Assembly: GCF_016900095.1 (NCBI RefSeq)
Contig: NZ_JACJJP010000001.1
Location: forward strand, 165,360 to 229,359
DNA from: Gemmiger formicilis
Lineage (GTDB): Bacteria; Bacillota; Clostridia; Oscillospirales; Ruminococcaceae
Reading direction: 5' to 3'
Length of the DNA stretch: 64,000 nt
This document shows, piece after piece, positions 24,731 through 33,594 of this stretch. The position numbers and the translations under genes are program-made. Numbering within the stretch: position 1 is the stretch's first letter; each line of letters opens with the position of its first letter. Under the pieces are notes generated by a model, which saw only the letters and a list, made by a program, of their open reading frames with translations, ran no database searches and was not told the origin of the DNA.

Positions 24731-26340
24731 GATTTGGCTCCCTGCTGCCGGCGCAGCGCATTGGGCGAAGTACCGCAATATTTTTTGAAGCAATAGCTGA
24801 AATAATGCTGATCGGTATATCCGCAGCGCGCGGCAATCTGCTGGATTTTGAGCGGGGTGGTCATGAGCAGTTCCCGCGCCGCGGCCATGCGCTTGCCGAT
24901 GAGGATATTGATGAAGGTCTCCCCCGCATATTTCTTGATGCAGGCGCTGAGATGGTTGGGGCTGACGTCCAGCATGGCGCTGAGGGAGACAAGGGACAGA
25001 TCCTTGTCCATGTAATGCTCGTCAATGGCGGCCAAAGCTTTCTGACAAAGCAGGCTGCCGCCCTTCTTCTGCTGGGTGCTGAGCTGGTCCATCGCCCCCA
25101 GGCAGAGATCCTGCAGCGCCTGACGCAGTTCATGGGTGTTGCGGTACCGCAGAGACAAGTCGGGCAAAAGGCCCCGCCGGTCCAGTTCCTCCAGGGCTTC
25201 CGGTCCGGCGCCGGCTTCCAGCAGACGGTAGACCTCCGCCATCAACTGCACCGCCACCGCATCCAGCCAAGGACCGCAGTTCTCACCGGGCTGCTGGCTG
25301 CACATACGGGCCAGACCCGCACATACCGCATCCCGGTCACCGGCGCGGAATGCCGTCTTCACCTCTTCCAGGCAGGCGGTCACTTCCTCCACTGCGGCAG
25401 GAGTCCCCCGGCGCACGTCGGTGATGTACTGGACCCCGCCTTCCTCCGACGGGGTAAGGCTGGCAGCTTCCGCCGCTTCCCGGTATGCGGCGTGCAGGCC
25501 GCTCAGGCGATCGGTGCGGCGGCTGACCCCCACACTGCCCCGCCGGCCCAGCACGCGGTGGGCCGTTTGCAGGATTTCTTCCGCCAGAATGTGCAGATAC
25601 TCCTCAAAATCCGAGGCATTGCCCATGAGCACCGCCACCACCTTGCCCGGGGTGCAGAACACCGCATGGCGCAGATACTTGCCGGCCAGGGTTTCGATCA
25701 CGTGGACAAAAGTGGGCGGGGTACAGTTGTCCCCCTGATCGTCATACAGAGCCGTGGTGATGACCACGTACAGCGGACGGTCATCGGCACCGCGCAGCAG
25801 CCCGCAGCGGCAGGCGTCGGTCCGCAGGCGGAATTCCGTATCATGGGGCGGCAGCTCGGCGTGACTGTCCAGCACCAGCGGGACCAGAAATTCGTCCCGA
25901 CCTGTCTGGGCCGCCGCCGCATTGAGCTGCTGCTGGAAGGCGGCGAACTGACGGTCAATCTTTTCATGGATGCCCCGCAGTTCCGCCGCCAGACCGTCCA
26001 TGGTCAGGGGTTTGAGCATATAGCTGATGATGTTGTATTGAATCGCCTGCTTGGCGTACTCAAAATCATCGTATCCACTCAGGAAGGCAATGTGCATGGC
26101 CGGGCGGATTTCCCGCACCTGCCGGGCCAGTTCGATGCCCGAGATGAACGGCATGCGGATATCGGTCAAAAGCAGGTCGGGTTCCAGCTTTTCAACCAGT
26201 TCCAGGGCGTCCAGCCCATTGCTGGCATCCCCCACCAGGCGAAAGCCCAGATCCTCCCACGGAATCATGGTACAAACGGCCTGGCGCAGTTCATCCTCAT
26301 CGTCCGCTACCACGACGGTATATATGGTTTGGTCAGCCAT
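24727..26340 (-). CDS. YesN-type response regulator with AraC DNA-binding domain
   Basis: This 537-aa regulator has a receiver domain (residues 7-125: VVVADDEDELR, phospho-acceptor Asp in LLLTDIRMP at about residue 57, Lys in YMLKPLT), a long middle region (about 130-430) of unknown fold, and two AraC helix-turn-helix motifs at the C-terminus (LSLVSLSAMLDVSPNHLSACIKK; QQIAARCGYTDQHYFSYCFKK). It forms a translationally coupled pair with the kinase. Targets are not known; the mgl operon next door is the first candidate. AAAGGAGAGG lies before the ATG. Confidence 0.93.
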   Translation of the reverse strand: MADQTIYTVVVADDEDELRQAVCTMIPWEDLGFRLVGDASNGLDALELVEKLEPDLLLTDIRMPFISGIELARQVREIRPAMHIAFLSGYDDFEYAKQAIQYNIISYMLKPLTMDGLAAELRGIHEKIDRQFAAFQQQLNAAAAQTGRDEFLVPLVLDSHAELPPHDTEFRLRTDACRCGLLRGADDRPLYVVITTALYDDQGDNCTPPTFVHVIETLAGKYLRHAVFCTPGKVVAVLMGNASDFEEYLHILAEEILQTAHRVLGRRGSVGVSRRTDRLSGLHAAYREAAEAASLTPSEEGGVQYITDVRRGTPAAVEEVTACLEEVKTAFRAGDRDAVCAGLARMCSQQPGENCGPWLDAVAVQLMAEVYRLLEAGAGPEALEELDRRGLLPDLSLRYRNTHELRQALQDLCLGAMDQLSTQQKKGGSLLCQKALAAIDEHYMDKDLSLVSLSAMLDVSPNHLSACIKKYAGETFINILIGKRMAAARELLMTTPLKIQQIAARCGYTDQHYFSYCFKKYCGTSPNALRRQQGAKS

Positions 26341-26355
26341 GGGGATTCCTCTCCT

Positions 26356-27339
26356 TTACCGGTCGCCCTCGGCTTCGGCCTGGGCTTTTTCCGCCTTGCG
26401 GCGCATCCGTTCCCGCTGGGCAGCCTCCTGCCGTTTCCAGCGGGCGTAGGTGTCGGGTCGAACAACCTCGGTGCAGCGGGCAAAATTCCAGTGCAGGCCG
26501 TCCCGGCGAGACAGCTTGAACCGCACAAACCAAGACCCGTGCCGGGGGCAGGTGGCCTCGGTATAATAGCCGGTGTTGCCGCGCTTGAGCCAGATGTCTC
26601 CCAAAGCCAGGGGTTCGCCGCATTCCGGGCATGCCACCCGGCACAATGCCGGGTCGGTCTTGTAGGCATCGTGCTCCATCAGGCCGAACCAGGTCTGCAC
26701 ATCCCGGTATTCCGCTTCCGGATCGGTGAGCAGTGCTTCCCGCAGCTGGGCCTCCTCGTCGGGGTAGGCGGCCAGGCCCGCCGCCAGAGGCAGCTTGCGG
26801 CAGACCTTGACGGTGTACAGGGCATCATCCAGCGCGTTGTGGAAGGGGTCCTGCTTTTCGATGCCCAGGCGGTCCACCACGCTTTCCAGGGTCATGCCCT
26901 CCCCTTCCTTGCGGGGATAGGCCTGCAGGAAGATGCGCTGCAGATCATACCAGCGGGCCGGCCAGCTTTCGTCCAGGCCGCACAGGAACAGGTTCTGTTT
27001 GAGCACCGGTACGTCATCCAGGCCCCACTCGGCAAATTCGGCGTCCGGACCGGCCCACTCCACAAAGCGCGCCAGGCCTTCGGCGATGGGCACCCCGGCG
27101 TCCAGGTCGCCCTGGCTCATGCCGGTGACCTTGGCAATATGGCGCTGCAGCTTGCGGAAGATCCGCGGCCGCAGGGTGATCTCAAAGGTATCCAGAACTT
27201 CGGCGGTTTCGCTGATGCGCACAGCGCCGATCTGGATGATCTCCCCCCGCAGGGTGAGTTCGGTATCATGGTAGCGGAAGGTCTTGGGCTGATAGCCGAT
27301 GTTCCATTCCAGGTCAAATACAATCAGATTTCTGCCCAC
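26356..27339 (-). CDS. DEDD-family 3'-5' exonuclease with C-terminal zinc-finger-like region
   Basis: This 327-aa protein starts with the exonuclease domain: IVFDLEWN (catalytic Asp and Glu, Exo I), AEWGLDDVPVLKQN (Exo II region) and HNALDDALYTVKVCR (Exo III, His and Asp). It resembles KapD/ERI-1-type exonucleases more than DnaQ. Residues about 230-275 hold two Cys pairs (CPECGEP; TEATCPRHGSW) suggesting a zinc site, and a very basic C-terminus follows (KRQEAAQRERMRRKAEKAQ). The start is a GTG with GGGAGG 7 bases upstream. It lies between the HAD gene (2 bases) and the regulator (15 bases), apparently in one operon, without an obvious link to sugar sensing. Confidence 0.85.
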   Translation of the reverse strand: MGRNLIVFDLEWNIGYQPKTFRYHDTELTLRGEIIQIGAVRISETAEVLDTFEITLRPRIFRKLQRHIAKVTGMSQGDLDAGVPIAEGLARFVEWAGPDAEFAEWGLDDVPVLKQNLFLCGLDESWPARWYDLQRIFLQAYPRKEGEGMTLESVVDRLGIEKQDPFHNALDDALYTVKVCRKLPLAAGLAAYPDEEAQLREALLTDPEAEYRDVQTWFGLMEHDAYKTDPALCRVACPECGEPLALGDIWLKRGNTGYYTEATCPRHGSWFVRFKLSRRDGLHWNFARCTEVVRPDTYARWKRQEAAQRERMRRKAEKAQAEAEGDR

Positions 27340-27341
27340 GT

Positions 27342-28163
27342 TTATACCTCCCGGCCCAGAATAAAGCGTTCCACCGCCACGCCCACGCCGTCGTGGTCGT
27401 TATCGGCGCTGACAAAACCGGCCGCAGCCTTCACCGGCGGCACCGCGTTGCCCATGGCCACCCCCAGGCCGGCAAACCGGATCATGGGCAGGTCGTTCCA
27501 GCCGTCACCGCAGGCCATGAGCTCGGCGGGGGTCAGGCCCAGCCGTTCCAGCAGCATTCCCAGGGAAGCGGCTTTCTCCACCCCCAAAGGCATGGTCTCA
27601 ATGAAAAAGGGCGCCGAACGATAGATGGACAGTTTGCCCGCAAATTCCTGCTGCATCAGCTCTTCCACGTGGGGCATATCCACCGGATCCCCCACCAGCA
27701 ACAGCTTGTTGATGGGATAGGTCACTTCGGCGGGCAGGTCCGGGACCTGGCGCACCGGAAGTTTGTTGATGCGGGCTTCCTCCAGCACATACGGATGGTC
27801 GGGGACCTCGGTGACAATGCCCTCGTTGTCATAGGTCAGGGGCACCACGTTCCAGTAGCGTGCAAAGGTGCACACGGTGGGAATAAGGTCCGCCGGGAAG
27901 GGGTGCTGTACCAGTTCTTCCCCCGTGGCACAGTCGATGATCTTGCCGCCGTTGTAACTGAGGATATACCCGCCGTTTTGTTCCAGCCCCAGTTCCCTGG
28001 CCAGCGCGCGAATTCCCGCCGTGGGACGGCCACTGGCCAGTACGATACGGACTCCCTGCTCTGCGGCTTGCCGCAAGGCGGCCGCGGTACGCGGCGTGAC
28101 CACCTTTTCGCTGTTGGTCAGCGTACCGTCCAGATCCAGGGCCAAAACTTTATACTGCGTCAT
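27342..28163 (-). CDS. Cof-type HAD sugar-phosphate phosphatase
   Basis: This 273-aa HAD hydrolase of the Cof/YidA group has motif I DLDGTLTNS (nucleophile Asp at residue 10), motif II (LASGRPTAG), the Lys in PINKLLLVGDP and motif III/IV (ACGDGWNDLPMIRFAGLGVAMGNA). Such enzymes dephosphorylate sugar phosphates and cofactors in the cytoplasm. It is the first gene of the operon that runs through the exonuclease, regulator, kinase and binding protein. Confidence 0.93.
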   Translation of the reverse strand: MTQYKVLALDLDGTLTNSEKVVTPRTAAALRQAAEQGVRIVLASGRPTAGIRALARELGLEQNGGYILSYNGGKIIDCATGEELVQHPFPADLIPTVCTFARYWNVVPLTYDNEGIVTEVPDHPYVLEEARINKLPVRQVPDLPAEVTYPINKLLLVGDPVDMPHVEELMQQEFAGKLSIYRSAPFFIETMPLGVEKAASLGMLLERLGLTPAELMACGDGWNDLPMIRFAGLGVAMGNAVPPVKAAAGFVSADNDHDGVGVAVERFILGREV

Positions 28164-28197
28164 GTTTGCTGCTCCTTGCCGGTTATTATTCTTTTAC

Positions 28198-28226
28198 ATT
28201 GTACCCCAAAGCCCGATATTGCGCAA
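28198..28226 (-). promoter_or_regulatory. Promoter of the HAD/exonuclease/sensor operon
   Basis: Minus-strand TTGCGC (28221-28226), a 17-base spacer and TACAAT (28198-28203) lie about 35 bases upstream of the HAD gene start. Confidence 0.6.
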
Positions 28227-28260
28227 GGGCGGGCCCCGGCCCCCCCAATCAAAACAAAAA

Positions 28261-28291
28261 CTGCCCCGGCCGGGCTGGGCGGTCGGGGCAG
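28261..28291 (-). terminator. Terminator of the ricin-domain gene
   Basis: A CTGCCCCG/CGGGGCAG stem lies 19 bases after the stop codon of the ricin-domain gene. On the minus strand it is followed by TTTTTGTTTTG. Confidence 0.8.
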
Positions 28292-28309
28292 TGCAGATGA
28301 TTGTGATAC

Positions 28310-29062
28310 TTACTTGGCGGCCTTGGTGGTCTTCTTGGCAGCGGTCTTCTTGGCAGCAGGCGCCTTCTTCGCGGCAGGCTTTTCGGCAGCCTTGGCAGCG
28401 GGAGCCTTCTTTTCGGCCACAGGCTTGGTCTCGGCAGCGGCCTTGACCTCGGTCTTCGCCTCAGTCTTGGGCTCGGCCTTCTTGGCCGGGGCTTTCTTGG
28501 CAGCGGGAGCCTTCTTGGCAGCGGGCTTCACTTCCTCCGCAGCCTTGGGCTCGGTCTCCACCTTGGCCTTGGCAGCCGCTTTGGCAGCCTTGGGCTTGCG
28601 GGTGACCTCGGTAATGACCCAGCGCTGGTTGTCGCCGTTCACATCGGCCCAGATCTGCAGGCCGGCGCCGTTTTCGGTGCTCATGCCCACCACGTCCAGG
28701 CACTTGCCGGAAACGCTGGACTTGATCTTGACGCGGCCGTCATTGCCGGGATCCACCACCCACAGCTGGCTGCTGGCGAAGGCATTTTCCCACTGATGCA
28801 CGGCAGTGCCGTCGCCGACACCACCCTGGTACAGGTCCAGCACCTTCTGGGTGAAACGGTTCTTGATACGGTAGACGCCTTCGCCCACACGCTCAAAGCT
28901 CCACTGCTGCCATTCGGCGTTGGCATTGTCCCACAGCTGGATGCGGGCGCCGTTGTCGGTGTTGTAATCGGCGACTTCCACAACCTTGCCGTTGGCGGCG
29001 CTGATGGTGTAGAACTTATCCTCTTTGATCACGGTCTGTTCGACCTTCTTGCTGACTGCCAT
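28310..29062 (-). CDS. Intracellular ricin-B-lectin domain protein with histone-like Ala/Lys tail
   Basis: This 250-aa protein has no signal peptide. Residues 14-152 form one ricin-type beta-trefoil with three QxW-like repeats (IQLWDNANAEWQQWSF; VHQWENAFASSQLWVV; LQIWADVNGDNQRWVI). Residues about 155-250 are almost only Ala, Lys, Pro, Glu and Thr in repeats such as AAKKAPAAKKAPAKK, like histone H1/HU-type DNA-binding tails. Ricin lectins are normally secreted, so a cytoplasmic form with a nucleic-acid-like tail is odd. The gene is monocistronic, with a near-perfect promoter and an AGGAGGGG ribosome binding site, so it is probably highly expressed. Confidence 0.88.
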   Translation of the reverse strand: MAVSKKVEQTVIKEDKFYTISAANGKVVEVADYNTDNGARIQLWDNANAEWQQWSFERVGEGVYRIKNRFTQKVLDLYQGGVGDGTAVHQWENAFASSQLWVVDPGNDGRVKIKSSVSGKCLDVVGMSTENGAGLQIWADVNGDNQRWVITEVTRKPKAAKAAAKAKVETEPKAAEEVKPAAKKAPAAKKAPAKKAEPKTEAKTEVKAAAETKPVAEKKAPAAKAAEKPAAKKAPAAKKTAAKKTTKAAK

Positions 29063-29199
29063 GTTGATACCCCTCCTATAAGGTTTGTTGTATTCTTGAT
29101 CATTCTGTTCTTTGGCAGGCCGCCGCCCGCGCAAAATCAGTGCGCTTTCTTTCCCTCCGGCAGCGACAACAAAACGGCAAACGCCGTTCCTATGTGATT

Positions 29200-29228
29200 A
29201 TTATAGCCAAACTTTTCCAGCGAGTCAA
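29200..29228 (-). promoter_or_regulatory. Promoter of the ricin-domain gene
   Basis: Minus-strand TTGACT (29223-29228), a 17-base spacer and a perfect TATAAT (29200-29205) precede a leader of about 130 bases. Confidence 0.85.
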
Positions 29229-29262
29229 GTTTTTGGCGTTCTAACGGCAAGTTGTACAAAAA

Positions 29263-29292
29263 ATGCCGGAATGTCCAGCGACATCCCGGCAT
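29263..29292 (-). terminator. Terminator of the MarR/ABC exporter operon
   Basis: ATGCCGG (29263-29269) pairs with CCGGCAT (29286-29292). A-run and T-run extensions lengthen the stem and end in TTTTTT on the minus strand, downstream of the exporter stop at 29307. Confidence 0.85.
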
Positions 29293-29306
29293 TTTTTCGG
29301 TTTTTC

Positions 29307-31235
29307 TTACGAATTTTCCGCGAAATTACCGGTGTAAAGCCGATAATAACGGCCCTTCTGGGCAATCAGTTCGTCGTGGGTACCACGTTCGATGATGCGG
29401 CCCTGCTCCAGAACCATGATGCAGTCGGAGTTGCGCACGGTGGACAGACGGTGGGCAATGACGAAGGTGGTGCGGCCATACATCAGGCCGTCCATGCCCT
29501 GCTGTACCAGGGTTTCGGTGCGGGTATCGATGGAGGAAGTGGCTTCGTCCAGGATCAGCACCGGCGGGTCGGCCACAGCGGCGCGGGCAATGGCCAGCAG
29601 CTGACGCTGGCCCTGGCTCAGGTTGGTACCGTCGCCGGTCAGCATGGTGTCGAAACCGTTGGGCAGATGACGGATGAAGAGCTCGGCGTTGGCCAGGCGG
29701 GCCGCGGCACGGCATTCCTCATCGGTGGCATCCAGCCGGCCGTAACGGATGTTCTCCATGACGGTGCCGGTGAACAGGTGGGTATCCTGCAGCACGATGC
29801 CCAGGGAGGAGCGCAGGTCATCCTTTTTGATGGAGGTGATATCCAGACCATCATAGAGGATCTGGCCCTTCTGGATGTCGTAGAAGCGGTTGATCAGGTT
29901 GGTGATGGTGGTCTTGCCGGCGCCGGTGGAACCAACGAAGGCGATCTTCTGGCCCGGACGGCCGTAGAGGTTGATGTCATGCAGGACGATCTTCTCGGGC
30001 ACATAGCCGAAGTCCACGTCCTTAAAGACAATATCGCCCTTGAGTTCCACATACTTGTTGGTGCCGTCAGCCTGAGGAACCTTCCAGGCCCACAGACCGG
30101 TGCGGGTCTGGGCTTCGGTGACCGAATCATCGGCCAGACGCTTGGCGTTGACCAGGGTGATGTGGCCTTCGTCCACCTCGGAGGGTTCGTCCAGCAGGTC
30201 AAAGATACGCTGACCGCCGGCCAGAGCCATGACGATGGAGTTGAACTGCATGGACACCTGGTTGATGGGCATGTTGAAGCTGCGGTTGAAGGTCAGGAAG
30301 CTGGCCAGCTTGCCCAGGGTCAGGCCGGTGGCACCGGACAGAGCCAGGGCGCCGCCGATGATGGCGCACAGAACGTAGCTCAGGTTGCCCAGCTGACCGT
30401 TGAAGGGCATGGCCACCAGAGAGTAGGTGTTGGCCTTGTTGGCGCTTTCGAACAGTTCGTCGTTGAGGATGTTGAAGTCCTCAATGGCCTTTTCCTCATG
30501 GCAGAAGACCTTGACGACCTTCTGGCCGTTCATCATCTCTTCGATGAAGCCGTTGACCTTGCCCAGTTCCCGCTGCTGCGCCACAAAGTAGCGGCCGGAA
30601 TTGCCGGTGAGGTAGCGGGTGACCAGAAGCATGACGCCCACCATGACCAGGGTGACCAGGGTCAGGGGGATGCTGAGGAAGATCATGGAGAAGAGCACGC
30701 CGATGATGGTGATGCCGCTGTTGAGCATCTGTGGAATGCTCTGGCTGATCATCTGGCGCAGGGTATCGATATCGTTGGTGTACACCGACATGATGTCGCC
30801 GTGGGCATGGGTGTCGAAGTACTTGATGGGCAGGGTCTGCATGTGGGTGAACAGTTCGTCACGCAGCTTTTTCAGAGTGCCCTGGGTGATGATGGCCATC
30901 AGTCGGGTCTGGGTAAAGGTGGCCGCCACGCCAATGGCGTAGAACAGACCGGTGCGCAGGATGGCAAAGAGCAGACCGGTGAAGTCGTTGCTCTTTTCGG
31001 TGAGCAGGGGCAGAATGTAGGAGTCGATCAGGGTCTGCATGAACAGAGTTCCCTGGATGTTGGCCAGCACCGAAACCACGATGCAGGCAATGGCGATGAG
31101 ATACGGCACACGGTAAACGTGCAGCACATAGCCCATGATCCGCTTGAGGATCTTGCCGGGGTTCTGAACCTTGGGACGGGGACCATGGGGACCACGGCCG
31201 GCCCGCACCTCTTTCACGCGCTCTTGCTGTGCCAT
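29307..31235 (-). CDS. ABC exporter half-transporter, catalytically intact subunit
   Basis: This 642-aa fusion of a six-helix exporter membrane domain (residues about 45-330) and a nucleotide-binding domain (about 395-640) has Walker A (GSTGAGKTTITN), signature (LSQGQRQLLAIA), Walker B with the catalytic Glu (VLILDEATSSID) and switch His (IAHRLSTV). A segment of about 40 residues between the domains (DEGHITLVNAKRLADDSVTE and following) is longer than usual. It pairs with the subunit encoded upstream, whose stop overlaps this start by one base, as a heterodimeric multidrug exporter of the BmrCD/TM287-288 type. Confidence 0.93.
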   Translation of the reverse strand: MAQQERVKEVRAGRGPHGPRPKVQNPGKILKRIMGYVLHVYRVPYLIAIACIVVSVLANIQGTLFMQTLIDSYILPLLTEKSNDFTGLLFAILRTGLFYAIGVAATFTQTRLMAIITQGTLKKLRDELFTHMQTLPIKYFDTHAHGDIMSVYTNDIDTLRQMISQSIPQMLNSGITIIGVLFSMIFLSIPLTLVTLVMVGVMLLVTRYLTGNSGRYFVAQQRELGKVNGFIEEMMNGQKVVKVFCHEEKAIEDFNILNDELFESANKANTYSLVAMPFNGQLGNLSYVLCAIIGGALALSGATGLTLGKLASFLTFNRSFNMPINQVSMQFNSIVMALAGGQRIFDLLDEPSEVDEGHITLVNAKRLADDSVTEAQTRTGLWAWKVPQADGTNKYVELKGDIVFKDVDFGYVPEKIVLHDINLYGRPGQKIAFVGSTGAGKTTITNLINRFYDIQKGQILYDGLDITSIKKDDLRSSLGIVLQDTHLFTGTVMENIRYGRLDATDEECRAAARLANAELFIRHLPNGFDTMLTGDGTNLSQGQRQLLAIARAAVADPPVLILDEATSSIDTRTETLVQQGMDGLMYGRTTFVIAHRLSTVRNSDCIMVLEQGRIIERGTHDELIAQKGRYYRLYTGNFAENS

Positions 31236-32992
31236 TATTCGTCGCCTCCCTTCTCGTCAAAGTCGCCGCCACCCTTGGTCTGGCTGCGGTAGACTTCCTG
31301 GTAGATCTTGTTGGTTTCCAGCAGTTCCTGCGGGGTGCCCCAGCCCTGGATGCGGCCGCCGTCCAGAACCAGGACATGGTCGGCATGCTCAATGCTGGAG
31401 ATACGCTGGGCAATGATGAACACGGTGGTGCCGGGGATCTTCTCCGCGAAGCTGTGGCGGATCTTGGCATCGGTAGCAGTGTCCACGGCGGAGGTGGAGT
31501 CGTCCAGAATCAGGATCTTAGGCTTCTTCAGCAGCGCGCGGGCAATGCACAGACGCTGCTTCTGGCCGCCGGACACGTTGGTGCCGCCCTGCTCGATGTG
31601 GGTTTCGTACTTATCGGGGAACCGTTCGATGAATTCGTCGGCGCAGGCCTGGCGGCAGGCTTCGGCGATCTCCTCGTCGGTGGCGTTGGCATTGCCCCAG
31701 CGCAGGTTTTCGGCGATGGTGCCGGAGAACAGCTCGTTCTTCTGCAGAACCATGGCCACGCTGTCACGCAGGGTTTCCAGGTCGTACTTCCGCACGTCCA
31801 CGCCGCCCACGCGCACGGTGCCGGCGCTGACATCATACAGACGGGGCAGCAGCTGCACCAGGCTGGTTTTGGCGCTGCCGGTGCCGCCGATGATGCCCAC
31901 AGTCTCACCGGAACGGATGTTCAGGTCGATGTCGGAGAGCACTTCGCGGCCGTCACGCTTGTAGCGGAAGGCCACATGCTCGAACTGGACGGAACCGTTC
32001 TTCACTTCCATGACCGGGTTTTCAGGGTTGGTCAGGTCGGACTTTTCGTTCAGCACTTCAGACACACGGCGGGCGGAAGCGGCAGACATGGTGATCATGA
32101 CGAAAACCATGGACAGCATCATCAGACTCATGAGGATGTTCATGCAGTAGGTCAGCATGCTCATGAGTTCGCCGGTGGTCAGGGCGGTGGCACCGCTGGA
32201 CACGATCATCCGGGCGCCCAGCCAGGAAATGAGCAGGATGCAGGTGTACACGGTGAGCTGCATCAGCGGGGCGTTCCAGGACAGGATCATTTCGGCGCGC
32301 AGCAGCAGCTTCTGCACGTTGCCGCTGGCTTTCTGGAACTTTTCGCCCTCGAACTTCTCACGCACATAGGCCTTGACCACGCGGATGGCCGAGACGTTTT
32401 CCTGCACGCTCTCGTTCAGGTCGTCGTACTTGCGGAAAGCTTCGCCGAAATAGCGGGTGGCGCGGGTCATGATGAACACCAGGGCGGCGCCCAGCAGGAT
32501 GACCGCCACCAGGTACACGCTGGCCAGTTCCCGGTTGATGGAGAAGGACATGACCATGGCGATGACCATGCTGGCCGGGGCACGCACAAACATACGCAGA
32601 ATCATCTGGTAAGCGTTCTGGATGTTGGTGACGTCGGTGGTCATACGGGTGACCAGACCGGCGGTGGAGTACTTGTCGATGTTGGAAAAGCTGAAGGTCT
32701 GGATGTTGCGGTACATGGACCGGCGCAGGTTGCGGGCAAAGCCGGTGGCGGCGCGGGAGCCGAAGACGGCACCCAGCACACCGAACACCAGACCGATGAT
32801 GGCGGCCACGATCATCCAGCCGCCCACACGGTAGATGTGCTGCATGTTGCCGGCGGTGACACCATCGTCAATGATGGAGGCCATCAGACGCGGCACGATC
32901 ATTTCCATGACAACTTCGCCGATCATGCACACCGGTGTGAGCAACGAGACCAGCTTGAAGCCGTCGATCTCTTTGTACAGTGTCTTGAACAT
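31235..32992 (-). CDS. ABC exporter half-transporter with degenerate catalytic site
   Basis: This 585-aa exporter subunit has a membrane domain (residues about 15-310) and a nucleotide-binding domain with Walker A (GGTGSAKTSLV), signature (VSGGQKQRLCIA), Walker B ending in Asp instead of Glu (ILILDDSTSAVD) and a switch residue changed from His to Gln (IAQRISS). Loss of the catalytic Glu and His marks the degenerate site of heterodimeric exporters, so hydrolysis at one of the two sites is expected to be impaired. It is preceded by MarR and followed by its intact partner. Confidence 0.93.
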   Translation of the reverse strand: MFKTLYKEIDGFKLVSLLTPVCMIGEVVMEMIVPRLMASIIDDGVTAGNMQHIYRVGGWMIVAAIIGLVFGVLGAVFGSRAATGFARNLRRSMYRNIQTFSFSNIDKYSTAGLVTRMTTDVTNIQNAYQMILRMFVRAPASMVIAMVMSFSINRELASVYLVAVILLGAALVFIMTRATRYFGEAFRKYDDLNESVQENVSAIRVVKAYVREKFEGEKFQKASGNVQKLLLRAEMILSWNAPLMQLTVYTCILLISWLGARMIVSSGATALTTGELMSMLTYCMNILMSLMMLSMVFVMITMSAASARRVSEVLNEKSDLTNPENPVMEVKNGSVQFEHVAFRYKRDGREVLSDIDLNIRSGETVGIIGGTGSAKTSLVQLLPRLYDVSAGTVRVGGVDVRKYDLETLRDSVAMVLQKNELFSGTIAENLRWGNANATDEEIAEACRQACADEFIERFPDKYETHIEQGGTNVSGGQKQRLCIARALLKKPKILILDDSTSAVDTATDAKIRHSFAEKIPGTTVFIIAQRISSIEHADHVLVLDGGRIQGWGTPQELLETNKIYQEVYRSQTKGGGDFDEKGGDE

Positions 32993-33020
32993 AGTGTGTG
33001 TACTTTCTCCTATTCCTTTC

Positions 33021-33518
33021 TTATTCGATATGCGGGTCGCTCTGCACAGCCTTGGCGTTCTGCAGCAGTTTGTCCAGCACGGTTTCCAGCCCGGCCAGCT
33101 CCTCTTCGGTCACGCCCTGCTGCAGCCGCGCCTCAAAAGCGCTGATGCAGTGTTCCAGCTGGTCGTAACAGGCCAGGCCCTTTTCGGTGGCGGTCAGGCT
33201 TTTCAGGCGGGCGTCCTGCTCTACGGCCGTGCGGGTGATGAAGCCGGCGCTTTCGATGCCCTTGAGCAGGGTGGTGATGCTGGAGCGCTGCACACGGAAA
33301 CAGTGTTCCAGGTCCCGCTGGTACACCGGTCGGCCCGACCGGGTGGTACGCACGATGTAACCCAGAACCATGCCCCGCATACCGGTCAGTTCCTGGCTGA
33401 CCGTCTCACCGATGCAGGCGTCCAAAGCCCGGTTGATCTGGTGGGATGTGTGGGTCAGCGCCCGGCCAACCCGCCGCATATCAGGGTTTGCGGTCTGATT
33501 TTCCTGCGTGGAAATCAC
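33021..33518 (-). CDS. MarR family regulator of the ABC exporter
   Basis: This winged-helix regulator has about 165 residues if the GTG at 33518 is used; the frame is open to a TTG at 33548, and an ATG at 33479 is also possible, so the start is uncertain. It has the MarR core (LTGMRGMVLGYIVR, VYQRDLEHCFRVQRSSITTLLKGIESAGFITRTAVEQDARLKSLTATEKG) with the recognition helix around VQRSSITTLL and the basic wing DARLKSL. It is first in an operon with the two exporter subunits and likely represses it through the palindromes over the promoter at 33567-33594, released by a drug-like ligand. Confidence 0.88.
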   Translation of the reverse strand: MISTQENQTANPDMRRVGRALTHTSHQINRALDACIGETVSQELTGMRGMVLGYIVRTTRSGRPVYQRDLEHCFRVQRSSITTLLKGIESAGFITRTAVEQDARLKSLTATEKGLACYDQLEHCISAFEARLQQGVTEEELAGLETVLDKLLQNAKAVQSDPHIE

Positions 33519-33566
33519 CTCACTTGGCGGCCGCAACGCGTGCCGCAAATTAATTGTTCATGTTCT

Positions 33567-33594
33567 AACTGTTTGATTACGTACAGTTCGTAAT
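33567..33594. promoter_or_regulatory. Nested palindromes, candidate MarR operator
   Basis: AACTGT (33567-33572) pairs with ACAGTT (33583-33588), and ATTACG (33576-33581) pairs with CGTAAT (33589-33594). The two inverted repeats interlock and cover the start site and the edge of the -10 box, a fitting place for autorepression by the MarR protein. Confidence 0.65.
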
